In this document: in pieces, positions 1 to 9,933 of the stretch
Layout: each line of letters starts with the position of its first letter
How positions within the stretch are numbered: the first letter of the stretch is position 1
NCBI GenBank assembly: GCA_024742765.1
Contig: JANSXT010000010.1
Location: forward strand, 62,001-126,000
DNA: 64,000 bases
Direction: 5' to 3'
Origin: Phyllobacteriaceae bacterium
GTDB taxonomy: Bacteria; Pseudomonadota; Alphaproteobacteria; Rhizobiales; Rhizobiaceae
The notes under the pieces: model-generated
What the model was told of the DNA's origin: nothing
The model's input: the letters and a program-made list of their open reading frames with translations, nothing else
Databases searched by the model: none
Translations under genes and position numbers: made by a program

Positions 1-206
1 TTGCCCGGCCCGCACAGCACATGCACCCGCTCAGCCTTGGCAAACCGCGCCAGCGTCGCGTCAGCCACCGCGCCGCCCGCCCGCTCCATCAGCGCGATGC
101 CGCTAAATGCACCACTTTCGATGGTGGCGAGGTCCGCCGCTGCCATCTCGGCGTTGGTCAGCAGCATCAATGGGTCGATTTCACGCAAGCGCTCTGCCCC
201 CGCCAT
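1..206 (-). CDS. nnr: NAD(P)H-hydrate epimerase/dehydratase, N-terminal part (cut by window edge)
   Basis: Only the first 68 codons are present; the gene runs off the left edge. Visible residues include LLTNAEMAAAD, then IESG, LMERAG and, at the edge, VLCGPGN. These are the start of the YjeF_N (NAD(P)H-hydrate epimerase) domain, in which the CGPGNNGGDG loop follows directly. In rhizobia this domain is usually fused to the ADP-dependent dehydratase in one protein that repairs hydrated NAD(P)H; the fusion cannot be seen here. The start is taken at the ATG ending at 206; a second in-frame ATG 13 codons later, just before LLTNAEM, is also possible. It is divergent from glnB, an arrangement common in rhizobia. 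Confidence 0.8.
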   Translation of the reverse strand, partial: MAGAERLREIDPLMLLTNAEMAAADLATIESGAFSGIALMERAGGAVADATLARFAKAERVHVLCGPG

Positions 207-300
207 GCGACCTTTGATGCCGCCTTATTGTGCACGATGCCCAATATTTCATCATTTTTGCGCCTGTTTTGACGCCGGCGGCCCAAAACTGCCCGCGTGA

Positions 301-753
<453 letters not shown>

Positions 754-811
754 CCGCCCGCCGCAAACCAACACTCAACACTGCCACTTGAAAGGGAACA
801 AAGGGAACACA

Positions 812-2218
812 ATGAGTGCAAGTGACATTCTCAAGCAGATCAAAGACAACGATGTGAAGTTCGTCGATCTGCGGTTCAGCGATCCGCGCGGCAAGCTGCA
901 GCACGTCACCATCGACTGCAACGTCGTCGACGAGGATATGTTCGCCGACGGCGTGATGTTCGACGGCTCGTCCATTGCCGGCTGGAAGGCGATCAACGAA
1001 TCCGACATGACGCTGATGCCCGACACAGAGACAGCGCACATGGACCCGTTCTATGCGCAATCGACGATGGCGATCTTCTGCGACATTCTCGATCCGGTTT
1101 CGGGCGAAGGCTACAATCGCGATCCGCGCATGACCGCCAAGCGCGCCGAGGCCTACATCAAGTCCGGCGGCTTCGGCGACACCGCCTATTTCGGACCGGA
1201 GCCGGAGTTCTTCATCTTCGACGACGTCAAGTTCAACGCCGATCCCTACGACACCGGCTTCCAGCTCGACTCGGTCGAACTGCCCACCAACACCAATGCC
1301 GAATATGAGACCGGCAATCTGGGCCACCGTCCGCGCACAAAGGGCGGCTATTTCCCGGTCAATCCGGTCGACAGCGCCCAGGACATCCGCTCGGAAATGC
1401 TGACCGTTCTGGCGGAAATGGGGGTTGCCACCGAAAAGCACCACCATGAGGTGGCGGCCGCCCAGCACGAACTGTCCATGCTGTTCAACACGCTGACCCG
1501 CAAGGCCGACGAAGTGCAGCTCTACAAATATGTCGTGCACAATGTCGCCCATGCATACGGCAAGACGGCAACCTTCATGCCCAAGCCCGTTTATGGCGAC
1601 AACGGCACCGGCATGCATGTGCACCAGTCGATCTGGGGTGACGGCAAGCCGCTGATGGCGGGCGACGACTATGCCGGCCTGTCGGAAACAGCGCTCTACT
1701 ATATCGGCGGCATCATCAAGCACGCCAAGGCGCTCAACGCCTTCACCAACCCGTCGACCAACTCCTACAAACGTCTGGTCCCGGGCTTCGAGGCACCGGT
1801 CCTGCTGGCCTATTCGGCGCGCAACCGGTCGGCATCGTGCCGCATCCCCTTCTCGGGTTCGCCCAAGGGCAAGCGCGTCGAAATCCGCTTCCCCGATCCG
1901 ATGGCCAACCCCTATCTGGCCTTCGCCGCCATGCTGATGGCCGGCCTCGACGGCGTGAAGAACAAGATCCACCCGGGCGATCCGATGGACAAGGACCTTT
2001 ACGACCTGCCGCCCGAGGAACTGTCGGAAATCCCGACTGTGTGCGGCTCGCTGCGTGAAGCCATTGCCGCGCTCGAAGCGGACAATGAGTTCCTGAAGGC
2101 AGGCGGCGTCTTCGACGACGACCAGATCACCGCTTATCTGGAGCTCAAGGAGGAAGAGAACATCCGCTACGAGCACACGCCGCATCCGGTCGAGTTCGAC
2201 ATGTACTATTCGGTCTGA
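812..2218 (+). CDS. glnA: Glutamine synthetase type I
   Basis: A 468-residue GSI enzyme that condenses ammonia with glutamate using ATP in the cytoplasm, as a dodecamer. Recognisable blocks are the N-terminal beta-Grasp region ([26 protein letters not shown]), the catalytic [10 protein letters not shown], the ammonia/ATP region [10 protein letters not shown], and [17 protein letters not shown]. The adenylylation loop ([13 protein letters not shown]) puts the target tyrosine at residue 397, so this is the GSI-beta type controlled by GlnE. It follows glnB closely and probably shares its nitrogen-responsive promoter; the leader between the genes is A-rich with repeated AAGGGAACA. A strong terminator follows the stop codon. 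Confidence 0.97.
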   Translation: MSASDILKQIKDNDVKFVDLRFSDPRGKLQHVTIDCNVVDEDMFADGVMFDGSSIAGWKAINESDMTLMPDTETAHMDPFYAQSTMAIFCDILDPVSGEGYNRDPRMTAKRAEAYIKSGGFGDTAYFGPEPEFFIFDDVKFNADPYDTGFQLDSVELPTNTNAEYETGNLGHRPRTKGGYFPVNPVDSAQDIRSEMLTVLAEMGVATEKHHHEVAAAQHELSMLFNTLTRKADEVQLYKYVVHNVAHAYGKTATFMPKPVYGDNGTGMHVHQSIWGDGKPLMAGDDYAGLSETALYYIGGIIKHAKALNAFTNPSTNSYKRLVPGFEAPVLLAYSARNRSASCRIPFSGSPKGKRVEIRFPDPMANPYLAFAAMLMAGLDGVKNKIHPGDPMDKDLYDLPPEELSEIPTVCGSLREAIAALEADNEFLKAGGVFDDDQITAYLELKEEENIRYEHTPHPVEFDMYYSV

Positions 2219-2237
2219 CCGGACCGTACTTCCGAAA

Positions 2238-2262
2238 AGGCCGCCTCCGGGCGGCCTTTTTT
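2238..2262 (+). terminator. Rho-independent terminator after glnA
   Basis: An 8-bp GC-rich stem (AGGCCGCC pairing with GGCGGCCT) with a four-base loop runs directly into a run of six T residues, 20 bases after the glnA stop codon. Confidence 0.9.
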
Positions 2263-2377
2263 GCTTTGCAACTCCGCCACCATTCTCGCCGAAAATACCC
2301 CAAGAAATTGCATCTGGTGGTCAAAGCGCTTTGGCGTATTTTGGCACACCTGTTCGTGATGCTGGAAAGGGGGGCCG

Positions 2378-3715
2378 ATGGCCAGCGCGCTGAACTTCCG
2401 ACGCGTCGATTTCGCCGACGACTTCCTGTTCGGCGTCGCAACGTCCGCCTATCAGATCGAAGGCTCGTCGTTCGGCGGCGCCGGCGCGTCCCATTGGGAT
2501 ACGTTCGCGGCGACGCCGGGCAACACGAGCAATGCCGAAGACGGCGCCATCGCCTGCGATCACTATCACCGATACGAAGACGATCTGGACCTGATCGCCG
2601 GCGCCAATCTGGACGCCTATCGCTTTTCGGTATCATGGGCCCGCGTGATGCCGGACGGACGCACGGTCAATGGCGAAGGCCTCGACTTCTATGACCGGCT
2701 GACCGATGCGATGCTGGCGCGCGGCATCAAGCCGATGCTGACGCTGCACCATTGGGACATGCCGGCGACGCTCGCCGACGAGGGCGGCTGGCGCAACCGC
2801 GAGATTGCAGACCGTTTCGCCGATTTCACCGATCATGTGATCGAACGCATCGGCGACCGGATGGACGCGACCGGCACGATCAACGAGCCCTGGTGCGTCG
2901 CCTGGCTCAGCCATTTCCTCGGCCACCACGCGCCGGGCCTGCGCGACATACGCGCAGCCGCGCGCGCCATGCACCATGTGCTTCTTGCTCATGGAAAGGC
3001 GGTCGATGTGCTGCGCGCAGCCGGTCAGGACAATGTCGGCATCTATCTCAATTTCGAGCCCGCCGAGCCGGCCGGCCCCGGTAACGCCCATGCCGAAGCG
3101 GCGCTGACCTATCATGCGATCTACAATGAGTGGTTCCTATGCGCGCTGTTCAAGAAGGACTATCCGCGGCGCGCGCTCGAAGGGCTGCGGCCGCATCTGC
3201 CGGACCGGTGGCAGGACGACATGGACCAGATCGCCCGGCCGCTCGACTGGCTCGGCGTCAATTTCTACACCCGCAAACTGATCGGCCACGATCCCGCCGC
3301 CGCCTGGCCCTCGGTCCGGGAGGAGCCCGGCCCCCTGCCAAAGACCGATATGGGCTGGGAGATCACGCCCGACAGTTTCGAGTGGCTCCTGGGCTGGATC
3401 GCCGAGAGCCATACGGGCGACCTGCCGCTGATCGTCAGCGAAAACGGCATGGCCGCGCCCGACGAACCGGTGAACGGCGCGGTCGATGACGGCCCGCGCA
3501 TCGCCTATCTGCAGGCCCATGTCGATGCGATGCGCCGCGCCATCGACAAGGGCGTTCCGATCAAGGGCTATACGGTCTGGTCGCTGCTCGACAATTACGA
3601 ATGGGCGCTCGGCTATGGCAAGCGTTTCGGCATCGTCCATGTCGATTACTGGACGCTGAAGCGCACGCCCAAGGCGAGCTGGCATGCCTTGAAAGAGGCC
3701 CTGGCCCGCGATTGA
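2378..3715 (+). CDS. GH1 family beta-glucosidase
   Basis: A 445-residue family 1 glycoside hydrolase with no signal peptide, so cytoplasmic. It opens with the GH1 signature FLFGVATSAYQIEG, followed by HWDTF, YRFSVSWARV and LTLHHWDMP. The acid/base glutamate is in TINEP (about Glu170) and the nucleophile in IVSENG (about Glu355). The C-terminal aglycone region reads GYTVWSLLDNYEWALGYGKRFG. GH1 enzymes hydrolyse beta-D-glucosides, beta-galactosides or related glycosides with retention; the exact substrate cannot be read from sequence. The ATG follows a strong AAAGGGGGG ribosome site. No transporter or regulator is adjacent, and it is separated from glnA by a terminator, so it is probably transcribed alone. 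Confidence 0.92.
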   Translation: MASALNFRRVDFADDFLFGVATSAYQIEGSSFGGAGASHWDTFAATPGNTSNAEDGAIACDHYHRYEDDLDLIAGANLDAYRFSVSWARVMPDGRTVNGEGLDFYDRLTDAMLARGIKPMLTLHHWDMPATLADEGGWRNREIADRFADFTDHVIERIGDRMDATGTINEPWCVAWLSHFLGHHAPGLRDIRAAARAMHHVLLAHGKAVDVLRAAGQDNVGIYLNFEPAEPAGPGNAHAEAALTYHAIYNEWFLCALFKKDYPRRALEGLRPHLPDRWQDDMDQIARPLDWLGVNFYTRKLIGHDPAAAWPSVREEPGPLPKTDMGWEITPDSFEWLLGWIAESHTGDLPLIVSENGMAAPDEPVNGAVDDGPRIAYLQAHVDAMRRAIDKGVPIKGYTVWSLLDNYEWALGYGKRFGIVHVDYWTLKRTPKASWHALKEALARD

Positions 3716-3727
3716 GATGCCGGCTGG

Positions 3728-4057
3728 TCAGTGCGAGACGCTGTTCGACAGCGTGTTGATGACGATCACGCCGGCGACGATCAGCCCGATGCCGACGATT
3801 GCCGCGGCATCGAGTTTCTGGCCAAACAGGAACAGGCCGATCAGCGAGATGATGACAATTCCCGCGCCGGCCCAGATCGCATAGGCAACGCCGACCGGGA
3901 TGGTCTTGAGCGTCAGCGCCAGAAAATAGAAGGCGACCGCATAGCCGATCACGGTGATCGTCGATGGCATCAGCCGTGAAAACCCGTCGGACGCTTTCAG
4001 CGCCGATGTGGCGATCACTTCCCCGGTAATCGCGATCGCCAGATACAGCCATGGCAT
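3728..4057 (-). CDS. Small multidrug resistance (SMR/EmrE-type) transporter
   Basis: A 109-residue protein with four predicted membrane helices, the standard SMR length. The essential proton/substrate glutamate is at residue 13 ([18 protein letters not shown]), and the conserved AIWAGAGIV block carries the family tryptophan. SMR proteins exchange protons for cationic drugs, or guanidinium in the Gdx branch; this sequence looks closer to the EmrE/QacE branch, but that is a judgement by eye. The reading frame stays open far upstream on the minus strand, but the extra 228 residues have no SMR character, so the ATG ending at 4057 is used. Divergent from pfkB. Confidence 0.9.
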   Translation of the reverse strand: MPWLYLAIAITGEVIATSALKASDGFSRLMPSTITVIGYAVAFYFLALTLKTIPVGVAYAIWAGAGIVIISLIGLFLFGQKLDAAAIVGIGLIVAGVIVINTLSNSVSH

Positions 4058-4180
4058 ACGGCAAACTCCTGTGATGAACGGTCGGCGGCTTGCCTGCCGC
4101 CCGCTCCCTGCTACAACAAACCGGTTCGCGCCGACATACCCCCGCAAGCCCTCTTTCGCGCCAGGGAACGCCCGCCTGAC

Positions 4181-5134
4181 ATGAACCAGAAGCCCGTCGT
4201 CACCGTCACGCTCAACCCGGCGGTCGATATCGCCGCCGATGTTCAAACCGTCCGGCCCGATGTCAAGCTGCGCTGCGGGCCGGCCCAGTTCGATCCCGGC
4301 GGCGGCGGCATCAATGTCTCGCGCGCCATCGCCAAGCTCGGCGGACATTCGACCGCGCTTGTTGCGTCCGGTGGCGCAACCGGCGAGATGCTCGCCGCGA
4401 TGCTGGCCAAGGAAGCCATCGACACAGAGACGATCCCAGCGGACGGCCAGACCCGCCAATCCTTCACCGCACGGGAAAGCAGCACTGGCCGGCTTTACCG
4501 CTTCGTGCTGCCGGGGCCGGACTGGAATCCCGATACGGAAAAGGCGCTTCTGACAATGCTGGAGGAACGCTGCCAGCCCGGCGCCATCGTCGTCGTCTCC
4601 GGCAGCCTGCCCCCCGGCGCGGCGCCCGCGCTGATCGAGCGCATGCACGAGACGGCATCGGAAAGCGGCGCATCGCTGATCGCCGACACGTCTGGCCCGG
4701 TCCTGCAGGCATTGTGCGCCCGCACCGGCACACCGCTGCACACACTACGCATGGACAGGGACGAAGCGCTGACCGCATCGGCCCGCCCGCTCGATACGCC
4801 CGAAGCTTTTGCCGCCTATGGCGCCACGCTGGTGGAAGCCGGCATCGCCCGACATCTGGTCATCGGCCTTGGCGCGGGCGGCTCCGTGGGCGTTTCGGCG
4901 GACGAACAGATCCTCACCAGCCGGCCGGTCGAAAAACCGCTGAGCGCAGTGGGTGCGGGCGACAGTTTCGTCGGCGCCTATGCGCTTGCCATCGCCAACG
5001 GCGAGGATTTCGCGACCGCCCTCGTCCACGGCACGGCCGCGGCGGCTTCGGCGGTCCTCACGCCGGGCACGCAATTGTGCGACGGTGATCTGGCCATCGC
5101 CTTCAGGAGCGAGGTCGCGACCGCGCGGCTCTGA
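4181..5134 (+). CDS. pfkB: 6-phosphofructokinase, PfkB (Pfk-2) type
   Basis: A 317-residue ribokinase-family (PfkB) sugar kinase. Signatures are TLNPAVDIA at the N-terminus, the sugar-binding loop [28 protein letters not shown], and the ATP/catalytic motif [15 protein letters not shown] with the catalytic Asp in GAGDS. The pattern LRC...[10 protein letters not shown] and the C-terminal GT(Q/R)LC closely follow E. coli Pfk-2, so fructose-6-phosphate is the preferred substrate guess. Tagatose-6-phosphate or fructose-1-phosphate kinase activity is the main alternative. Members of this order usually rely on the Entner-Doudoroff route and often lack classical PfkA, which makes the physiological role open. 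A 123-base gap separates it from the divergent SMR gene. Confidence 0.85.
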   Translation: MNQKPVVTVTLNPAVDIAADVQTVRPDVKLRCGPAQFDPGGGGINVSRAIAKLGGHSTALVASGGATGEMLAAMLAKEAIDTETIPADGQTRQSFTARESSTGRLYRFVLPGPDWNPDTEKALLTMLEERCQPGAIVVVSGSLPPGAAPALIERMHETASESGASLIADTSGPVLQALCARTGTPLHTLRMDRDEALTASARPLDTPEAFAAYGATLVEAGIARHLVIGLGAGGSVGVSADEQILTSRPVEKPLSAVGAGDSFVGAYALAIANGEDFATALVHGTAAAASAVLTPGTQLCDGDLAIAFRSEVATARL

Positions 5135-5200
5135 TCGCATCCGCCCTTCCCCCGGCCCGGCAAATCTGCCACACATTTCGCCGAAGATGGGGAGACATTC

Positions 5201-6781
5201 ATGGCTACGCTGACCTTTTACGGCGCCGCGGGCACGGTGACCGGCTCGTGCTCGATGCTCGACACGGGAACCACGCGTTTTCTGGTCGATTGCGGCCTGT
5301 TCCAGGGCAACAAGACGATCCGCAAGCTCAATGATGGCGACTTCCCATTCAACCCGGCCGATGCCGAGTTCCTGGTCCTGACACACGCCCATATCGACCA
5401 TTCGGGCCTGCTGCCGAAACTCGTCAAGCACGGCTTTTCCGGACCGATCTATGCCACCGAACCGACATGCGATCTTTTGGACTTCATGTTGCGCGATTCC
5501 GCAAAGATCCAGATGTCCAACACTGAGCGCTGGAACCGCAAGCGCCAGCGCAAGGGGCTGGAGCCGGAAGAGCCGCTCTACACCGATGTCGATGCCGAAA
5601 ACACGCTCAAACTGCTGCGGCCTGTCGGCGGCTATGAGGAATGGTTCGAACCGGCACCGGGCATAAACGTCCGTTTCTGGAACGCCGGCCACATTCTGGG
5701 GTCGGCCTCAGCGGAGGTGAAGTTCCCCGATGCCGACAGCGGCAACATGATGCGGCTGCTCTTCTCCGGCGATATCGGCCCGGAGGAAAAGGTGTTCCAC
5801 CCCGAGCCCGAGGCCGAAACCGGCTTTGACTATATCGTTTGCGAGTCCACCTATGGCGACCGCGACCGCGACGACTACACGCTCGAAAAGCGCCGCGACA
5901 TGCTGCGCAAGGAACTGGTGCGCGGGTTGTCGGCCGGTGGCAACGTCGTCATTCCCGCCTTTGCCGTCGAGCGCAGTCAGGAACTGCTGCACGATATCGG
6001 CGTGCTGCTTGCCAATGGCGATATGCCCAACGCGACCGTTTTCCTCGATTCGCCGCTCGCCAAGAACGTCACCGAAGTCTTCATCAAGCACGCAGGCACG
6101 CTGTCTGACGTGGCGATCGACAACGGCCAGCTGTTCCGCGACCCGCAATTCCGTCTTGTCCAGAATGTCGAGGAATCGAAAGCCATCAACCGCATCAATG
6201 GCGGCGCGGTGATCATCTCCGCCTCGGGCATGGCCGATGCCGGCCGCATCCAGCATCACATCAAGAACAATATCTGGAAGCGCAACGCGACCATCCTGTT
6301 CGTCGGCTATCAGGCGCCCGGCACGCTGGGCCATGTGATCACGTCGGGCGCCGACATGGTGCGCATCCATGGCAAGGAATATGTCGTCAATGCCGACATC
6401 CGCCGCCTGGGCAATTATTCGGCCCATGCCGACCAGGGCGAACTGATCGACTGGATCATGGAGCGTGCGCCGGTCTCCGGCGGCATCTTCCTCAACCATG
6501 GCGACGACGATGCGCGCGAGGAACTGGCGCGCCTTTTGGCCGACCGGGGCATCGATGCCGGCCAGATCCACATGCCGCAATTCGACGAGAGTTTCGATCT
6601 GATCGCCGGCGATGCGCGCTCCAAGGGCCGCGTGGCGACGCGCATCCCGAACGACGAGTTGCTGACCGACTGGAACAATGATTATGCGGCGTTCATCGTC
6701 GCGCTGACGCAGCAACTGAACACCGCCGAAAACGATGCCGAGCGGCGCGCGCTGATCAAGCGCTTGCAGGGCGCGCTCTGA
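5201..6781 (+). CDS. Metallo-beta-lactamase/beta-CASP RNA-processing exonuclease-like protein
   Basis: A 526-residue metallo-hydrolase. Its zinc-binding motif 2 reads LTHAHIDHSGLLPKL, preceded by LVDCGLFQG and followed by the motif 3 histidine in WNAGHILGSAS and the motif 4 aspartate in FSGDIG. A central beta-CASP domain contains VIPAFAVERSQELL and SASGMADAGRI. A C-terminal RMMBL segment reads GYQAPGTLGH and YSAHADQGELIDW. This is the YSH1/CPSF73-like group present in many proteobacteria, annotated as an RNA exonuclease but rarely tested. The extra C-terminal extension (about 60 residues, charged) is normal for the group. It follows pfkB by 66 bases and may be co-transcribed; the genes are not known partners. 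Confidence 0.85.
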   Translation: MATLTFYGAAGTVTGSCSMLDTGTTRFLVDCGLFQGNKTIRKLNDGDFPFNPADAEFLVLTHAHIDHSGLLPKLVKHGFSGPIYATEPTCDLLDFMLRDSAKIQMSNTERWNRKRQRKGLEPEEPLYTDVDAENTLKLLRPVGGYEEWFEPAPGINVRFWNAGHILGSASAEVKFPDADSGNMMRLLFSGDIGPEEKVFHPEPEAETGFDYIVCESTYGDRDRDDYTLEKRRDMLRKELVRGLSAGGNVVIPAFAVERSQELLHDIGVLLANGDMPNATVFLDSPLAKNVTEVFIKHAGTLSDVAIDNGQLFRDPQFRLVQNVEESKAINRINGGAVIISASGMADAGRIQHHIKNNIWKRNATILFVGYQAPGTLGHVITSGADMVRIHGKEYVVNADIRRLGNYSAHADQGELIDWIMERAPVSGGIFLNHGDDDAREELARLLADRGIDAGQIHMPQFDESFDLIAGDARSKGRVATRIPNDELLTDWNNDYAAFIVALTQQLNTAENDAERRALIKRLQGAL

Positions 6782-6808
6782 GCCGCGCCCACGGTTTTCC
6801 TTGGATGA

Positions 6809-7663
6809 TCAGGATGCGGCTGGCTTGGCCGCGTCGTCGGGCTCGGCTTCGTCGCCGTCCTCGTCCTCATCGTCATATTCGGACGCCGGCGGCTGGAAGC
6901 GGCGCGCCATGAAGATCGACAATTCATAAAGGGCGATCGTCGGCAGGGCGAGGCCAAGCTGCGTCATCGGGTCCGGCGGCGTCAGGATGGCGGCGGCGAT
7001 GAACGCGATGACGATCGCATATTTGCGCTTGCTGGCGAGCCCCTCCGGCGTGACGAGCCCGGCGCGCGACAAAAGCGTCAGCGCCACGGGAAGCTGGAAC
7101 ACCAGCCCGAATGCGAAGATCAGCGTCATGATCAGCGACAGATATTCCGAAACGCGCGGCAGGTGCTGGATCGATGCGACCCCCTCCCCGCCGGTCTGCT
7201 CGAGCGACAGGAAGAACCACATCGCCATCGGAATGATCATGAAATAGACGAGCGCCGCGCCGATCAGGAACAGGATCGGCGTCGCCAGAAGGAACGGCAG
7301 GAACGCGCCGCGCTCGTTGGCATAAAGGCCCGGCGCGATGAACAGGTACAGCTGCGTCGCGATCAGCGGAAAGGCGAGCACCAGCCCGCCGAAGGCGCCG
7401 ATCTTGATCTGCGTGAAGAAGAATTCCTGCGGCGCTGTGTAGATGAACTGCACATCGTCCGCCGTCATGCCGTGCCAGTCGACCGCCCATTGAAACGGCA
7501 CGACGAGCGCGTTGAAGATCGGCGTGGCAAAGGCAAACGACAGGACAAAGCCGGCCAGAAACCCGCCGACGCACCAGATCAGGCGCCGCCGCAATTCGAC
7601 CAGATGCTCCATCAGCGGCGCGGCGGTCGCCTCCATCTGGGCCTCTTCATCGACCCGGCTCAC
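6809..7663 (-). CDS. tatC: Sec-independent protein translocase TatC
   Basis: A 284-residue integral membrane protein, the twin-arginine signal receptor of the Tat system. The N-terminal PLMEHLVELRRRL motif, which contacts the signal peptide, is intact, as are IYTAPQEFFFTQIKIG with the conserved glutamate, and the helix signatures ITPM-like ILTPPDPMTQ. Six membrane segments are visible. The C-terminus has an extended acidic tail (DDEDEDGDEAEPDDAAK) longer than in E. coli TatC but common in alphaproteobacteria. The start overlaps the tatB stop by four bases (ATGA), so translation is probably coupled. Confidence 0.96.
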   Translation of the reverse strand: MSRVDEEAQMEATAAPLMEHLVELRRRLIWCVGGFLAGFVLSFAFATPIFNALVVPFQWAVDWHGMTADDVQFIYTAPQEFFFTQIKIGAFGGLVLAFPLIATQLYLFIAPGLYANERGAFLPFLLATPILFLIGAALVYFMIIPMAMWFFLSLEQTGGEGVASIQHLPRVSEYLSLIMTLIFAFGLVFQLPVALTLLSRAGLVTPEGLASKRKYAIVIAFIAAAILTPPDPMTQLGLALPTIALYELSIFMARRFQPPASEYDDEDEDGDEAEPDDAAKPAAS

Positions 7664-8424
7664 GATGGCGTGCTCCCGCCGGTTCCCTCGTCAGCCGGCG
7701 CCTTCGCGGTCGCGCGTTTGCGTGGCTTGGTCGAAGCCGGCTTGGCCGCCGTCTTCCGTGCGGGCGTCTTGCGCGCCGCAGGCTTTGCGGCCGTTCCGTT
7801 CGCAGAGCCCTTGGAAGACGGCTTGGCGCCCTTGGCGGGCTTCTCCGAAGCGCCGCCCTTTGCGGTCTTGCTGCGCGCCCGCGCCGTGGCCGGCGCCTTT
7901 GCGGCGGTGGCGGACGCGGCAGGCGTTGTGTCGCCGGCGCCAGAGCTCGCCTTTGCGGCCGGCTTTGCCGCCTTACCGCTTGTGGCTTTGCCGCTCGCCG
8001 CCTTGGCGCTGGTCGACTTGGCAGCCTGTGCCGCACGCGCCTTGGCGCCGGCCTGTTCCAGCCCCATCTGGGGCGCGCTCTTGGGCAGTTCGGGCAGTTT
8101 GCTGTCGCCCATGGCGCGCTTCATGTCCGCGTCGATGTCGCGACCAATCTCTTCGAGCGGTTCGGACAGCGGATTAAGCGCATCCTTGATCTGCCGACGC
8201 GGATCGAGCGACCGCACATCGTCGGCCAGCTTGCGCACATCGTCCAGTTCGGCCTCTTTCAATGCCTCGTCGAACTGCTTGCGGAAATCGCCAGCCATCC
8301 GGCGGACCGAACTCATCGTGTTGCCGAAACCGCGCAGGATTCGCGGCAAATCCTTCGGCCCGATCACGACGATCAGAACGATGGAAATGACCAGAAGCTC
8401 GGTCCAGCCGAAATCAGGCAGCAT
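7660..8424 (-). CDS. tatB: Sec-independent protein translocase TatB with long Ala/Lys-rich tail
   Basis: 254 residues. The first 80 are canonical TatB: a short N-terminal membrane helix (LPDFGWTELLVISIVLIVVIGPKDLP) with the conserved Glu and the Gly-Pro hinge, then an amphipathic helix (RILRGFGNTMSSVRRMAGDF). TatB bridges TatC and TatA during export of folded proteins. The last roughly 125 residues are low-complexity Ala/Lys/Thr/Pro/Ser, resembling histone H1 tails (SGKATSGKAAKPAAKASSG and similar). The tail is probably cytoplasmic and disordered; comparable but variable tails occur in other rhizobial TatB proteins. Middle gene of tatA-tatB-tatC. Confidence 0.95.
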   Translation of the reverse strand: MLPDFGWTELLVISIVLIVVIGPKDLPRILRGFGNTMSSVRRMAGDFRKQFDEALKEAELDDVRKLADDVRSLDPRRQIKDALNPLSEPLEEIGRDIDADMKRAMGDSKLPELPKSAPQMGLEQAGAKARAAQAAKSTSAKAASGKATSGKAAKPAAKASSGAGDTTPAASATAAKAPATARARSKTAKGGASEKPAKGAKPSSKGSANGTAAKPAARKTPARKTAAKPASTKPRKRATAKAPADEGTGGSTPS

Positions 8425-8465
8425 CGATCATGTACCTTGCGCGCGCAGCGCCCGCCGCCCGGCCG

Positions 8466-8705
8466 TCAACCCTTGTTGACGGCGTCCTTGACATCCTTGA
8501 CGCTCTCGTCGGTGCGATGTTCGACGGTGCGGGCCGGTTCGTCCGGCGTCTCGTCGCCCTCGGCGATTTCGTCCTTCATGCCCTTGCGGAAATTCCGGAT
8601 GCCCTTGGCCACATCGCCCATCAGTTCGGGGATCTTGCCGCGTCCGAACAGGAGCAGCACGATGACCAAGACGATGATCCACTGCCAGATGCTGAAGGCG
8701 CCCAT
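8466..8705 (-). CDS. tatA: Sec-independent protein translocase TatA
   Basis: A 79-residue pore-forming subunit of the Tat translocase. It has an N-terminal membrane helix ([23 protein letters not shown]) with the Phe-Gly hinge, followed by the amphipathic helix [16 protein letters not shown] and a short acidic tail. The length is typical. It is first in the tatA-tatB-tatC cluster, 41 bases upstream of tatB, with AGGGAGAG just upstream of the ATG. Confidence 0.96.
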   Translation of the reverse strand: MGAFSIWQWIIVLVIVLLLFGRGKIPELMGDVAKGIRNFRKGMKDEIAEGDETPDEPARTVEHRTDESVKDVKDAVNKG

Positions 8706-8737
8706 GGATAGCTCTCCCTAAAATCCTTTGGCTTCAC

Positions 8738-9853
8738 TTAAGCGCTTTCGTCCGCGCTTTCAAACAGCAATATGTCGCCGTTGCGTACCGATATGGTGAC
8801 ATCGCGCGCATCGCGCGCGAGTTCGTCGGCGCGGATGCGCGCGCTCACCGGCTTGTCGGCGCCATTGACCGCGATCAGCAATTGCTCGGAAACGCCAAGA
8901 AAGCGGCGCGCCGTGATGCGGCCCGGCACCGTTCCCGGCGGCAGAGGGCCGCCGGCGTGAGCCGCCACATCCAGGCCCGCCGTGCGGATCGCGACCGTCA
9001 GCGCGGTTCCGGGCGCATGGTGGCCGGCACCAAATCGGCCCAGCGGCGTCTCGACCCCATTGCCATCGACGCGCGCATCGAACGTGTTGAGTTCGCTGAA
9101 GAAACCGGCGACGAACAGATTGGCCGGATCATGATAGATTTCGTCGGCCGTGCCCGCCTGAACGACCTGCCCCCTGTCGAGCAGCGCGATCCGGTCACCA
9201 AGCCGCATCGCCTCCTCGGCATCATGAGTGACGACGATTGTCGTCGCCCGCATCTCGCGCAGGATCGCCAGCGTCTCGGCACGCACTGAATCCTTCAAAC
9301 GTGTATCGAGGCCCGAAAACGGCTCGTCCATCAGCATGACCGACGGACGCGGGGCCAGCGCGCGGGCCAGTGCGACACGCTGCTGCTCGCCGCCCGACAG
9401 AACGTCCGGATAGGAATTGACATGATGGCCGAGCCCGACCCGGTCGATCGCCACCTGCGCCTCCCCGGCGGCGATCCGTGCCGCCATGTCGGTCAGGCCG
9501 AAGCGCACATTCTGCGCCACCGTCATATGCGGAAACAGCGCAAAATCCTGGAACATCAGGCCGACCGAGCGTTTTTCCGGTGGCTCGAAAAGCGAAGGCC
9601 CCGCCACTTCGCGCCCGTTCATCAGGACGCGGCCCGATGTCTGACGTTCAAGGCCGGCCGCAACGCGCAGGAGCGACGTCTTGCCCGAGCCGGATGGTCC
9701 GAGCAGGCACAGGATTTCGCCCGCTTCGACCGTCAGCGAAATGCCCTTGAGCGTGTGCACCGGCCCGTAATGCAGGTGGATACCCTCAAAGGTCAGTTCG
9801 GCGGCGAAGGTGACGCCCGTGCGCGGCGGCGTCTTGGCCGGCGCTGAAGCCAT
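8738..9853 (-). CDS. ABC transporter ATP-binding protein, Fe3+/spermidine (FbpC-like) type
   Basis: A 371-residue importer ATPase. Walker A is GPSGSGKTS, the Q-loop lies in MFQDFALFPH, the signature is LSGGEQQR, Walker B is VMLMDEPFSGLD, and the H-loop is VVTHDAEEA. A C-terminal TOBE-like region (GRITARRFLGVSEQLLI) marks the FbpC/PotA branch. No permease or binding protein is adjacent, so the cargo is unknown. The frame also opens from a TTG at 9937 overlapping the scpB stop, but the 28 extra residues look non-coding; the ATG at 9853 is preferred although its ribosome site is weak. It may be co-transcribed downstream of scpB. Confidence 0.8.
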   Translation of the reverse strand: MASAPAKTPPRTGVTFAAELTFEGIHLHYGPVHTLKGISLTVEAGEILCLLGPSGSGKTSLLRVAAGLERQTSGRVLMNGREVAGPSLFEPPEKRSVGLMFQDFALFPHMTVAQNVRFGLTDMAARIAAGEAQVAIDRVGLGHHVNSYPDVLSGGEQQRVALARALAPRPSVMLMDEPFSGLDTRLKDSVRAETLAILREMRATTIVVTHDAEEAMRLGDRIALLDRGQVVQAGTADEIYHDPANLFVAGFFSELNTFDARVDGNGVETPLGRFGAGHHAPGTALTVAIRTAGLDVAAHAGGPLPPGTVPGRITARRFLGVSEQLLIAVNGADKPVSARIRADELARDARDVTISVRNGDILLFESADESA

Positions 9854-9933
9854 ATGCGTGCCCGTTAAACCCGTGTGACCGCGAGCATTTCTTTGCTCGC
9901 CCGGCAGAACCGCGAGTTCAGCCGGCAGGGCTG

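Noticed and set aside
4058-4741. Upstream extension of the SMR gene
   Set aside because: It would add 228 residues antisense to pfkB; the SMR fold is complete from the ATG at 4057.
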